Below the pieces are notes generated by a model. It ran no database searches. It had not been told where the DNA came from and worked only from the letters and a program-made list of their open reading frames with translations. A DNA stretch of 64,000 bases from Rhodococcus sp. PAMC28707 (lineage in GTDB: Bacteria; Actinomycetota; Actinomycetes; Mycobacteriales; Mycobacteriaceae). Where the stretch lies: NCBI RefSeq assembly GCF_004795915.1, contig NZ_CP039253.1:2418001-2482000 (forward strand), written 5' to 3'. This document shows, in pieces, positions 33,340-41,701 of this stretch. Position 1 is the first letter of the stretch. Each line of letters opens with the position of its first letter. Both the position numbers and the translations under genes were made by a program.

Positions 33340-34229
33340 CTCTTCAGCGAATCGATGTACGTCTCGGTGAGCTCGGCGATCTCGACAGCATGGGAGATCG
33401 GTGACCAATGGCCCGCGTGAATATCGTTGCGGGTCAGGTTTTTCACCCATTTTCCGGTGTCTTCGTAATGATCGGGCCGCACTGCGACGTCCTCGGTGTT
33501 GACGATCAAGTGCACCGGGATGTCGATGAATCGGTCCCGCGGCTTCATCAGGCGTGGAACGAGGTTCGCTCGATACAGGTTCACCCCGTTGGTCGCGTCG
33601 GAGAACAGCGTGGGGTTCTCGGTGACCAGCGACGGGTCGACGCCGGAGAATTCCTGCAGGAACGCAGGCCATCCTTTGGCGAACTGGCGTCGAATTCGCA
33701 ACGTGGAGAGGCCGGGTATATGGAAGGTGACGGTGTACCAGGATGCGCGCGTCTGGGCGAGAACTTGCTTGACGTTGCTCCAGGTCGGCCTGGCCAACCG
33801 CGACCGCGACCACTTGCCGAGATGGTCCAGGTTCGGGCCCGAAATGGAAGTGTACGAACGGATTCGATCTACCGCGTGAGGTTCGCCGGCTGCTTCCCAT
33901 ACGGTGACGGCGCCCCAGTCGTGTGCGAGAACGTGGACAGGCGCGTTCGGGCTGACTGCGTCGACGACGGCATAGAAGTCCGAGGCCAGATTGCGGAGCC
34001 GGTAGGCGGAGCGTTCACGCGGAACCGTACTTTCGCCTGCGCCACGCGCGTCGTAGCTGACGACGCGGAAGTGCTCGGTGAGTCGTGGAACGATGTGACT
34101 CCACATCTCGTGTGTGTCCGGCCAGCCGTGGACGAGGACGATGGTCTCGCCGTCCGGATTACCTGTCTCGTAGACCGCCAGTGACATTCCCTCGTTGACC
34201 ACGGTTGTGCGGGTGGCGGTTTCGCTCAT
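33336..34229 (-). CDS. Alpha/beta hydrolase, epoxide hydrolase-like
   Basis: A 297-aa alpha/beta hydrolase. It has the oxyanion motif VHGWPDTHEMW, the GAGES block, and the nucleophile elbow VLAHDWGAVT with Asp rather than Ser, as in epoxide hydrolases and haloalkane dehalogenases. The catalytic His lies in IHAGHWSPISHA. The start at ATG 34229 gives MSETATRTTV. The cap-domain tyrosines of epoxide hydrolases cannot be placed with certainty, so the substrate is open. Its stop and that of the DUF4185 gene share CTAG. Confidence 0.86.
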   Translation of the reverse strand: MSETATRTTVVNEGMSLAVYETGNPDGETIVLVHGWPDTHEMWSHIVPRLTEHFRVVSYDARGAGESTVPRERSAYRLRNLASDFYAVVDAVSPNAPVHVLAHDWGAVTVWEAAGEPHAVDRIRSYTSISGPNLDHLGKWSRSRLARPTWSNVKQVLAQTRASWYTVTFHIPGLSTLRIRRQFAKGWPAFLQEFSGVDPSLVTENPTLFSDATNGVNLYRANLVPRLMKPRDRFIDIPVHLIVNTEDVAVRPDHYEDTGKWVKNLTRNDIHAGHWSPISHAVEIAELTETYIDSLKS

Positions 34230-34262
34230 CGGGTGGTATGTCCTTTTCGGTCGTTGGTTGTC

Positions 34263-34296
34263 CCATACATCAGAAACGGCCTCTCTCGATGTATGG
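34263..34296. promoter_or_regulatory. 9-bp inverted repeat CCATACATC...GATGTATGG
   Basis: Perfect 9-bp arms (34263-34271, 34288-34296) with 16-bp spacing, in the 180-bp divergent gap between the hydrolase and the 34410-34910 gene. It could be an operator for either direction or a hairpin; there is no adjacent regulator. Confidence 0.4.
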
Positions 34297-34409
34297 GGGC
34301 GTCCCACTTTTTCGAAGGTTACTATAAGTGCCGGTTACATGTAAGTGGATTGTCGGTGCAAGGTGGGAGGATTGCTCAACCTCTCCGCCGAACAAAAGGA
34401 ACCCTCGAG

Positions 34410-34910
34410 ATGTGGCCCAACGACTGGCCTGCGACACCGCGAGCTATTGCGACCTCTACCGAGGAGGCGCTTGCTGCCGCTCGTGCACGCTCGGAGGATG
34501 CCTATCGCGACGCCGTGGGCGATGTGGAGTCCGAGGACGCGGCGCAGGTCGGTCTGGTGCATTCCGAGATCATCCGAGCGTTGCTCGAAGAACTGCATCC
34601 CGACGGGCTGACCGGCGAAGATGTTCAGGATGTGCTGGCGCGGACAGTGCGCTCGGCATCGGGATGGATCGGTGACCTCGATGTCGATGGATTCGTAGAA
34701 GTGCTCACGGGTGCGCTCGGGGTCGCGGACACCGAAGCGGTACGTCCGCGACCCCGCGCTGGTCATGCACTGTTGATCATTGCCGAACTGTCCAGCGCCG
34801 GCCGGCGTACGGCCGCCGGAAAAGGTGAGCATGCCTCGACGTCGAGCGAGGTCTACATCCGGCGGGCGATCGAGGAGATAGCGCGTTCTCAGACCATCGA
34901 GATGCCCTAG
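34410..34910 (+). CDS. Hypothetical protein, actinobacterial
   Basis: A 166-aa acidic helical protein. It starts at ATG 34410 with an AAAGGA ribosome site. Visible stretches are EEALAAARARSEDAYRDAVGDVESEDAAQVGLVHSEIIRALLEELHPDGLTGEDVQDVLARTVRSASGWIGDLDVDGFVEVLTGALG in several helices. No known catalytic motif was seen. Extension upstream to 34233 is unconserved. Its function is unknown to me; the gene stands alone between divergent and convergent neighbours. Confidence 0.68.
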   Translation: MWPNDWPATPRAIATSTEEALAAARARSEDAYRDAVGDVESEDAAQVGLVHSEIIRALLEELHPDGLTGEDVQDVLARTVRSASGWIGDLDVDGFVEVLTGALGVADTEAVRPRPRAGHALLIIAELSSAGRRTAAGKGEHASTSSEVYIRRAIEEIARSQTIEMP

Positions 34911-34964
34911 TGCTCTCTACCGAGATCTAGCTCATCGACGAGAGTGCAGTAGAGGGCCCGAGAG

Positions 34965-35447
34965 TCACCCGTGCAGCATGTTGGCCGCACCGATGACGGC
35001 CCGGATGGACGAGCTCGTACCGTCACCATCCATCGCCATGGACCACGCGCGGCGGCCGTCGAATTCGCAGAGAACGAAGGTGGCGATCTTGGCGGCGTGT
35101 GTGCCGTTTTCCGAAATGCTCTGCTGGTGGAAGTTCAGGATTTCGATATGGAAGCCTGCGTCGTACAACATCGAGGTCAGGGCGTCGATCGGGCCATGGG
35201 ACGTTGCCGCCGTCGTGTGGATCGCGTTCCCGACGCCGAAGGTCGCGTCGAATCTCGTCTGACCACCGGGGCCGGGCTGGGCGGACCAGCTGCCCAGTCT
35301 GATGGGGCCGGTACGTGCGCCGAAGCGCTGCAAGAATGCGGCCCAGCTCATGTTCGCGGCCTGGTCACGAAGGTCGCGCGGTAGTGGTGCGCCATAGCGG
35401 GCAGCGAAGCAGTCGCTCGAGAAAGTGGTGGAAGAGAGAGTGTTCAT
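34965..35447 (-). CDS. LeuA allosteric-domain-like stand-alone protein
   Basis: A 160-aa protein matching only the C-terminal regulatory (dimerisation) domain of 2-isopropylmalate synthase. The ATFGVGNAIHTTAATSHGPIDALTSMLYDAGFHIEILNFHQQSI region carries the GPIDAL and DY/DAGxxxxILxFHQ motifs. The N-terminal ~60 residues (FAARYGAPLPRDLRDQAANMSWAAFLQRFG) are unlike LeuA. It lacks the catalytic TIM barrel, so it cannot make isopropylmalate. It could bind leucine or partner with LeuA as a regulatory subunit. The ATG at 35447 was chosen; a leader with possible competing hairpins lies upstream (35475-35515). Confidence 0.8.
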   Translation of the reverse strand: MNTLSSTTFSSDCFAARYGAPLPRDLRDQAANMSWAAFLQRFGARTGPIRLGSWSAQPGPGGQTRFDATFGVGNAIHTTAATSHGPIDALTSMLYDAGFHIEILNFHQQSISENGTHAAKIATFVLCEFDGRRAWSMAMDGDGTSSSIRAVIGAANMLHG

Positions 35448-35474
35448 GTCGGTGGTTCCCCGAAGGCGAAGGGA

Positions 35475-35515
35475 GGACCGAGATAGCACGACGACCCGCA
35501 GCGAGGGGTCGGTCC
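35475..35515 (-). promoter_or_regulatory. Candidate attenuator-like leader hairpins
   Basis: Upstream of the LeuA-like gene two stems can form: CGACCC/GGGTCG (35492-35497 with 35506-35511) and an outer GGACCG/CGGTCC (35475-35480 with 35510-35515). They share bases, so they are mutually competing. Leucine genes are often attenuator-controlled. A leader peptide rich in Leu codons was not confirmed, so this remains a candidate. Confidence 0.3.
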
Positions 35516-35741
35516 GAATTAGACCCCGCTACGGCGGCGTACTACGAGAAGGTGTTCCACAGAGTCCAATGTAGGCGCAGTTTCCCCTCTCGTGCAACCG
35601 TGTAGTCGAGTCTAACCAAATCTAGGACATCGCGAAGACCTGCCGATACAAGCCGAGAAGGTTGCTAGCCGTCCATACCGGCGTCTAGGACACGCGCTAG
35701 ATGTGCCGATACTTTGCTATGGCGGTTGTTATCTTGGCCCC

Positions 35742-36932
35742 ATGGACCCCGTGCGTAATCCCTACGCTCCGGGCGCAGGCCAGCGCCCACCCGAACTGGC
35801 AGGCCGCGAGAAGCAACTCGACGCGTTCGACGTCGTGCTCGAGCGGATCACTCGCGGTAAACCGGAGCGAAGTGTGGTCCTGACGGGGTTGCGCGGCGTG
35901 GGCAAGACCGTTCTGCTCAATCATCTTCGCTCGGCCGCGGTCGCACGTGGTTGGGGAACCGGCAAGATCGAGGCAAGGCCGGATCAAGAATTGCGTCGAC
36001 CGCTGTCGTCTGCGCTGCACATGGCTGTTCGCGGCATTGCAGCCGCTCATCGCGATCCGGACAGAGTCGACGAATTCCTCGGTGTACTCAAAGCCTTCGC
36101 CTTGCGTGCCTCCGCCGACAAGGGGATGCGTGAACGTTGGCAGCCCGGTATCGATGTTCCCGCGCTGAGCGGCCGGGCGGATTCCGGGGATATCGAGATC
36201 GATTTGGTGGAACTGCTGCTCGACGCGTCGGTGCTGGCTGGTGACGTCGGCGTCGGTATCTCGATTTTCATCGACGAAATGCAGGATTTGGGGTCTGCCG
36301 ACATCTCGGCACTGTGCGCGGCCTGCCATGAGCTCAGCCAAGATGCGGCGCCACTCATCATCGTCGGAGCAGGTCTTCCGCATCTCCCCGCGGTGTTGTC
36401 GGCGTCGAAGAGCTACTCCGAGAGGCTTTTCAGCTACCACCGGATCGGGCGGCTCGAGCGGAAGGCTGCCGATCTCGCATTGATCGCTCCGGCAGATCGC
36501 GAGGACGTGGAATTCACGACCGAGGCACTCGACGCGCTCTACGAGGCGGCGGATGGATATCCGTACTTCGTTCAGGCCTACGGCAAGGCGACGTGGGATC
36601 TGGCGCCCGCGAGTCCGATCACGGTCGAGGACGTGCGGGTTGCAGCCCCGACCGCCGAGGAGGAACTTGCCGTCGGATTCTTCGGGTCTCGCTACGAGCG
36701 CGCCACCCCTGCCGAGCGTGAGTACATGCGAGCGATGGCCGATCTGTCCAGCGACGACACCTCGGTACCGACGTCAGCGGTGGCGACGGAGTTGAAGCGC
36801 AAGCCTGCGTCGTTGTCGCCGGCTCGTGACGGATTGATCAAGAAGGGGCTGATCTACTCCGCCGAGCGCGGGACCATCGCGTTCACTGTTCCGCACTTCG
36901 GACGGTATCTGCGGGCTCAGACCGACGAGTAG
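35742..36932 (+). CDS. AAA ATPase (Orc1/Cdc6-like P-loop)
   Basis: A 396-aa soluble AAA ATPase of the Orc1/Cdc6 / AAA_16-type group. Walker A is VLTGLRGVGKTVLLNHLRS, Walker B with acid is SIFIDEMQDLGSADIS, and sensor-1-like LIIVGAGLPHLP comes next. The final ~110 residues form a winged-helix-like region (FFGSRYERATPAEREYMRAMADLSSDDTSVPTSAVATELKRKPASLSPARDGLIKKGLIYSAERGTIAFTVPHF) suited to DNA binding or partner recognition. The ATG at 35742 places MDPVRNPY first. It stands alone, and the function is unknown. Confidence 0.8.
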   Translation: MDPVRNPYAPGAGQRPPELAGREKQLDAFDVVLERITRGKPERSVVLTGLRGVGKTVLLNHLRSAAVARGWGTGKIEARPDQELRRPLSSALHMAVRGIAAAHRDPDRVDEFLGVLKAFALRASADKGMRERWQPGIDVPALSGRADSGDIEIDLVELLLDASVLAGDVGVGISIFIDEMQDLGSADISALCAACHELSQDAAPLIIVGAGLPHLPAVLSASKSYSERLFSYHRIGRLERKAADLALIAPADREDVEFTTEALDALYEAADGYPYFVQAYGKATWDLAPASPITVEDVRVAAPTAEEELAVGFFGSRYERATPAEREYMRAMADLSSDDTSVPTSAVATELKRKPASLSPARDGLIKKGLIYSAERGTIAFTVPHFGRYLRAQTDE

Positions 36933-36936
36933 CGGG

Positions 36937-38055
36937 TCAGCTGTTGATTCGGGACATGTCCCCGTCGTAGAAGTCGATCAATCTCTGATCCATCACTTTT
37001 CGCCACAGTGGTGGGATCAGTGCGCAGAAGATCATCACCGCGTACCCCGCTGGGAGCTGCGGTGATTCGTCGACGGTGCGAAGGGATTGGTAGCGGCGGG
37101 TCGGGTGAGCGTGGTGATCGCTGTGCCGCTGGAGGTGGTACAGGAAAAGATTGCTCCAGAGGTGGTCGCTGTTCCAGCTGTGCCGGTGATCGGTTCGTTC
37201 GTACTTGCCGTTGCTCCTCTTCTGCCGCAGCAAGCCGTAGTGCTCGAGGTAATTGGCGGCCTCGAACAGGATGATGGCGATGACTGCCTGTATCAGGAGG
37301 TACGGAGCAACCTGCCAGCCGAAAACCCCGATGAGGACCGCGAACAACGCGAGCGAGATCGCGGCGGCGTTGAACAGGTCGTTGTGTGCGGACCATTTCG
37401 TGGAACCGACCCGGTCCAGACGACGTTGCTCGAGACTCCAGGCCGAGGTGAGGCCGCCGATTATGCTGCGGGGCAAAAATTTCCAGAAACTTTCCCCGTA
37501 ACGCGCCGACGCAGGGTCCTCGGGGGTGGCGACGCGAACATGGTGCCCATGATTGTGCTCGACGTAGAAGTGCCCGTAAAACGCTTGTGCGAGTGTGACC
37601 TTCGACAGCCAACGTTCGACGTTTTCGCGCTTGTGTCCTAGTTCGTGAGCGGCATTGATGCCTACGCCGCCGACGATTCCGATGGTGACGGCGAGTGCGA
37701 ATCGCTCGGGAACTCCGAGTGGCCCGTAGGCCCAGAGGTAGCATGCTGCAACCAAACCCGCGTATTGAAGCGGTATCAGTAGGTACAGGCACCAGCGGTA
37801 GTACTTGTCGTCCTCGAGGGCGCGCGCTGCTTCGAGCGGTGGGTTGCTCCGGTCGACCCCGGCGAAGACGTCGATCAGTGGAATGAGGATTCCCATGATC
37901 AACAGACCGAGAAGCCAGAATGCGCCCGGCCCGAGAACTGTGACCAGTCCCCAGGCCATGAACGGGCTCAGCGGAATGACCAGACCGAGCGGCCACAGGT
38001 AGCGCTTGGGGTCCCGCCACCGCGCTGCAGATGTCGCCTCGGAGGGAGCATTCAT
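36937..38055 (-). CDS. alkB: Alkane 1-monooxygenase AlkB
   Basis: A 372-aa diiron integral-membrane hydroxylase. The eight-His clusters are present: NAAHELGHKRE, FYVEHNHGHHVRVA and LQRHSDHHAHPTRRYQ, plus NYLEHYGLLRQ (the AlkB HYG signature). About six membrane segments are spaced between. It oxidises medium-chain alkanes to 1-alkanols using electrons from rubredoxin. No rubredoxin or rubredoxin reductase gene follows, unlike the usual alkB-rubA-rubB order, so its electron donor must be encoded elsewhere. The ATG at 38055 was chosen (MNAPSEATS). It is convergent with the ATPase (4-bp gap). Confidence 0.92.
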   Translation of the reverse strand: MNAPSEATSAARWRDPKRYLWPLGLVIPLSPFMAWGLVTVLGPGAFWLLGLLIMGILIPLIDVFAGVDRSNPPLEAARALEDDKYYRWCLYLLIPLQYAGLVAACYLWAYGPLGVPERFALAVTIGIVGGVGINAAHELGHKRENVERWLSKVTLAQAFYGHFYVEHNHGHHVRVATPEDPASARYGESFWKFLPRSIIGGLTSAWSLEQRRLDRVGSTKWSAHNDLFNAAAISLALFAVLIGVFGWQVAPYLLIQAVIAIILFEAANYLEHYGLLRQKRSNGKYERTDHRHSWNSDHLWSNLFLYHLQRHSDHHAHPTRRYQSLRTVDESPQLPAGYAVMIFCALIPPLWRKVMDQRLIDFYDGDMSRINS

Positions 38056-38264
38056 GGGGGGTGGAGCACGCCCTCTCGATAGATCAACCGAACTTCCAAG
38101 CAATCTACGATAAAACGGTAACAGCTAATTGTCGGCAAACGTCATGACGGATCTCATATAATTCGGCGCCATGTCGTGATCGGATAGGTACGCCGTCTTT
38201 TCAAAGCAGAAGACCGCCTTTCGAGATCGCTGAAGTTCAGCGGCGCAGACGAGGAGAGATACAC

Positions 38265-39104
38265 GTGAAACGCACCGAGGCATCGTTCACTGGAGTGCAT
38301 GGAACCAAGATCGTGTACGACGTCTGGACGCCCGAAGACCTCCAGCCGTCGGCCATCCTGGTGCTCTCGCATGGGCTCGGTGAACACGCCGGTCGCTACC
38401 ACCACGTCATCGAGCGTCTCGGGACACTCGGTCTCGTCGTTTATGCGCCCGATCATCGCGGGCACGGAAGGTCCGGTGGCAAGCGGCTCGAGCTGAAGAA
38501 ATGGTCGGATTTCGTCGAGGACCTGCACGAGGTCTTTCGAATCGCCGATGCGGCGTACCCAGGTATGCGGAGTTTCCTGCTCGGCCACAGCATGGGTGGT
38601 GCGATCGCCTTGTCCTACGCGCTCGAGTATCAAAACGAGCTCGATGGGCTGATGCTGTCCGCCCCCGCGGTGGTCCTCGGTGACAGCACTCCGAAAATTC
38701 TGATTCCGATCGGCAAAATCCTGGGCAAGATCGCGCCGAGCTTGCCGGTTCAGAAACTCGACTCGGCCGCGGTGTCGCGGGATCCGGCCGTCGTGGCCGC
38801 ATACAACGCCGACCCTCTCGTCTACCACGGCAAGATTCCAGCCGGGCTGGCCAGCGGGTTGGTCGGCGCCATGGAGAGTTATCCCGCGCGGCTGCATACG
38901 CTCACGCTCCCGGTTCTTCTGCAGCACGGCAGCGAGGACAAGCTCGCCGACGTATCGGGCAGTCGCTCGATCGCCGAATCCGCCGGATCGACCGACCTGA
39001 CCCTCGAGGTGTACGACGGGCTTTACCACGAGATATTCAACGAACCGGAACAAGACCGAGTCCTCGACGACCTGATCGCCTGGCTGTCGCCGAGACTCGC
39101 GTGA
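38265..39104 (+). CDS. Monoacylglycerol lipase (Rv0183-like)
   Basis: A 279-aa alpha/beta hydrolase. The nucleophile elbow is LLGHSMGGAIA, the oxyanion motif VLSHGLGEHAGRY and the lid region follows. The catalytic Asp lies in HGSEDKLADV and the His in YDGLYHEIFNEPE. Length and N-terminus (MKRTEASFTGVHG) match mycobacterial monoacylglycerol lipase. It starts at GTG 38265 with a GAGGAGA ribosome site. It releases fatty acid from monoacylglycerols and may process host or stored lipid. It neighbours alkB and a patatin gene, making a small lipid-handling neighbourhood. Confidence 0.9.
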   Translation: MKRTEASFTGVHGTKIVYDVWTPEDLQPSAILVLSHGLGEHAGRYHHVIERLGTLGLVVYAPDHRGHGRSGGKRLELKKWSDFVEDLHEVFRIADAAYPGMRSFLLGHSMGGAIALSYALEYQNELDGLMLSAPAVVLGDSTPKILIPIGKILGKIAPSLPVQKLDSAAVSRDPAVVAAYNADPLVYHGKIPAGLASGLVGAMESYPARLHTLTLPVLLQHGSEDKLADVSGSRSIAESAGSTDLTLEVYDGLYHEIFNEPEQDRVLDDLIAWLSPRLA

Positions 39105-39147
39105 GCCGGTAGGTTCTACCCAGGCTACGAAAGACGAGGGTTGCACG

Positions 39148-40002
39148 TTGCGTACAGCATTGGTTCTCGGTGGTGGCGGGGTTGCCGGCATCGCCTGGCA
39201 GACAGGCTTACTGCACGGTATGGCCTGCGCGGGTGTCGACGTGACGGCCCCGGGGTGGTCCGATATGGTGCTCGGCACGTCAGCGGGATCGACCGTGGCA
39301 GCGCAGGTGACCAGCGGTACTTCACTCGGCGATCTCCACGCGCGGCAGATCGATCCGTCCCTGCAAGTAGACGAGCTGCGGGCGGACGGTTCCTTGACGG
39401 ACGTCCTCGACCTGTTCGCTCGGGCAACCGAGCGGGCAGGGGGGAACGAGCAAGAGTTCGCCCGGCTGGTCGGTGCTGCTGCGATCGCTGCTCGAACCGT
39501 TCCCGAGGCCGAACGACGGACCGTCATCGCGCAACGGCTCCCCTCACACCGATGGCCCGACCGCGATCTTCGCGTGGTTGCTGTCGACGCCGTGACCGGA
39601 CGCCATCGAGTGTTGGATCGAGGCTCGGGAGTACAGCTGGTCGACGCCGTGGCCGCGAGTTGCGCGATCCCCGGGATGTGGCCGCCGGTCACCATCGGCG
39701 ATCACCGCTATGTCGACGGCGGGGTCCGATCCGATGAAAATGTCGATTTGGCAGTGGGTTTCGCACGCGTGCTGGTGCTGAAGGTCGGTCTCGTCGAACC
39801 CTCGGGCGGGAAGTTCGAGCGTGAGCGTGCGCGTCTGGTCGCGCGCGGATCTGCTGTGGAACTCGTGCAACCCGACGAAGACGCTGTCGCTGCTATCGGA
39901 CCGGACCCAACCGATCCGGCCAGGCGAGCTGACACCGCCGAAGCGGGGTTTGCTCAGGGTGGCCGGATCGCCGATGCGATAAGCGCATTCGGGAGGGCCT
40001 GA
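39148..40002 (+). CDS. Patatin-like phospholipase / NTE-family esterase
   Basis: A 284-aa hydrolase starting at TTG 39148 (RTALVLGGGGVAGIAWQTGLL). It has the oxyanion hole GGGGVAG, the nucleophile elbow GTSAGS and the catalytic Asp in the motif VDGGVRSDEN, the Ser-Asp dyad of patatins. No signal peptide is present. It is probably a cytosolic or membrane-associated lipase acting on phospholipids or triacylglycerol. It lies 43 bp after the monoacylglycerol lipase and is probably co-transcribed. The TTG start is consistent with a GAGGG site just upstream. Confidence 0.87.
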   Translation: MRTALVLGGGGVAGIAWQTGLLHGMACAGVDVTAPGWSDMVLGTSAGSTVAAQVTSGTSLGDLHARQIDPSLQVDELRADGSLTDVLDLFARATERAGGNEQEFARLVGAAAIAARTVPEAERRTVIAQRLPSHRWPDRDLRVVAVDAVTGRHRVLDRGSGVQLVDAVAASCAIPGMWPPVTIGDHRYVDGGVRSDENVDLAVGFARVLVLKVGLVEPSGGKFERERARLVARGSAVELVQPDEDAVAAIGPDPTDPARRADTAEAGFAQGGRIADAISAFGRA

Positions 40003-40010
40003 GCCTTTCG

Positions 40011-40886
40011 CTACAGGAACAGGCTCGCTCCGTTTCGATAGCACACGTCCGACACCCACTCGTCTCCCAGATCGAGGCGAGCCACCGCGGTCAGTGCGTC
40101 CAGATACGGATACGGGATGTTGGGGAAGTCGCTCCCGAACAGTATGCGGCCCTGTAGATCGATCAGTTTCGATCGACCCGATTTCGGGAACGGCCATGAC
40201 GCTTCCGAAAAATCGGTGAACGCCATGGTCGTATCGAGGCGCACGTTCGGATACTGCAACGCCATCTGAAGGAACTCGAGGTATTCGGGCATGCCCATGT
40301 GCGCGATGATCAGCGGGAGTCGCGGAAAGCGTTGCAGTAGCGTGGCAATCGATTCCGGTCCAGTGTGTGGTCCGGAGGCCGGCCCCGAACCGCAATGGAT
40401 CACGACGGGGATCGCCGCATCCTCGATGATCCCCCATACGCCGTCGAGCAGTGGATCGTTCGGCGGGTAGTTCCCGACCTGTATGTGGGACTTGAAAATT
40501 TTTGCGCCGGATGCCACCGCCGATTCGACGTACTGCGTGGCACCTTCCTCCGGATAGAACGTTGCAGTGTGCACGCAATCGGGCACCCGCTGCGCGAACT
40601 GTGTGCCCCACGAGTTCAGCCACTCCGCCATGCCTGGCTTGTGCGGGTAGATCATCGAGGTGAACCCTCGTACGCCGAACTCGCGCATCATCTCGATACG
40701 CGTGTCCTCGTCCTCCCGATAGGTGATCGGCCAGGCCATTCCGGTGAGCGGCCCCGCGGAGTCGAAGTACGTCCAGACCTTGTCCATGACGTTCTTCGGC
40801 ATGAAGTGGGTGTGTACATCGAAGAGTCCGGGCAACCCGAGGTCTGTCCAGAAAGACCGAATCTGCTCGGTTTCAGTGGGCGACAT
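40011..40886 (-). CDS. Amidohydrolase (2-amino-3-carboxymuconate semialdehyde decarboxylase-like)
   Basis: A 291-aa metal-dependent TIM-barrel amidohydrolase. It shows the HxH site FDVHTHFMPKNVMD, the central VVIHCGSGPA, IAHMGMPEYLEFLQM and the Asp-containing ILFGSDFPNIPYPY motif, as in the ACMSD/amidohydrolase-2 family. The ATG at 40886 overlaps the dienelactone hydrolase gene by 14 bp. It may act on a carboxylic or lactone intermediate of aromatic catabolism together with that hydrolase; the substrate is not fixed. Confidence 0.86.
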   Translation of the reverse strand: MSPTETEQIRSFWTDLGLPGLFDVHTHFMPKNVMDKVWTYFDSAGPLTGMAWPITYREDEDTRIEMMREFGVRGFTSMIYPHKPGMAEWLNSWGTQFAQRVPDCVHTATFYPEEGATQYVESAVASGAKIFKSHIQVGNYPPNDPLLDGVWGIIEDAAIPVVIHCGSGPASGPHTGPESIATLLQRFPRLPLIIAHMGMPEYLEFLQMALQYPNVRLDTTMAFTDFSEASWPFPKSGRSKLIDLQGRILFGSDFPNIPYPYLDALTAVARLDLGDEWVSDVCYRNGASLFL

Positions 40887-41553
40887 GGCCGTCGAACCAC
40901 TCGAGCGTCTTCGTCCAGGCATCGGCTGCGGCCTCGGGATCGTAGACCGCGGGGCGGTCGTTGCAGTTGAATCCGTGCTCGCCCTGAGCATATCGGGTGA
41001 TGTCGGTCGATACCGGCGAAGTCGCGACTGCGGTACGCAATTGCTCGACCTCGTCGATGGGAATGCCCTTGTCCAGGTCGCCGAAGAACCCGTGCCAGGG
41101 CGTCTGCAACGCATCGGCGACCGACAACATTGCCGGATATCCGAAGCGTCCCTTCGAGATTCCGCCGCCGTAGAACGTCGCTGCGGCGCCGACAGCGCGT
41201 CGTACAGCGGTGTGGAAGGTGACCGATCCGCCCATGCAGAATCCGACGATCGCAGTCTGCTGTGGCTCGAATCCGAGTTCGGCCAAGGCAGAGAATCCGG
41301 CGTCGACATCGGAGTCGACCTCGCTTGCGTTCAGTGCGCCGATGGCTGCCATGGCTGGATCCATGTTGTCGTACGCGATGATCTGGGTTGGTTGTCGATG
41401 AAACAGATGGGGCGCGGTGGCGACCCAGCCGGCATCGGCGAATCGTTGGCAGATATCGACGATGTGTTCGGTGACGCCGAACGCTTCCTGAACTACGACG
41501 ACACCGCCGCGCGGGGTTCCGGAAGGCTTGACAGTGGTGAGGGGGATGGACAT
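40873..41553 (-). CDS. Dienelactone hydrolase family protein
   Basis: A 226-aa alpha/beta hydrolase with the DLH-type cysteine elbow IVGFCMGGSVTF, VVVVQEAFGVTEHIVDICQRFADAGWVATAPHLFHR at the N-terminus and the catalytic His in YAQGEHGFNCNDRPAVYD. It hydrolyses cyclic ester lactones or related esters. The ATG at 41553 is used, with a GGAGG-like site missing but a good fit to family length. It is the upstream partner of the amidohydrolase. Confidence 0.87.
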   Translation of the reverse strand: MSIPLTTVKPSGTPRGGVVVVQEAFGVTEHIVDICQRFADAGWVATAPHLFHRQPTQIIAYDNMDPAMAAIGALNASEVDSDVDAGFSALAELGFEPQQTAIVGFCMGGSVTFHTAVRRAVGAAATFYGGGISKGRFGYPAMLSVADALQTPWHGFFGDLDKGIPIDEVEQLRTAVATSPVSTDITRYAQGEHGFNCNDRPAVYDPEAAADAWTKTLEWFDGHVAH

Positions 41554-41701
41554 ACCTCGATTGGACCACCTCGGCCGATCCATCTCCGCTCCGGCCTCCC
41601 CCAGCCGGGTCGGCACCCCTCACACCGGTTTTGTACCGTGGGTCACACGGCGCTTCGCGCCCTGACCGAAAAAGGGACTTTTCCCAACGAGAGGACAGTT
41701 C

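Noticed and set aside
38154..39695. 513-codon minus-strand frame over the lipase and patatin genes
   Set aside because: No family signature; both plus-strand genes beneath it have catalytic motifs and suitable starts.
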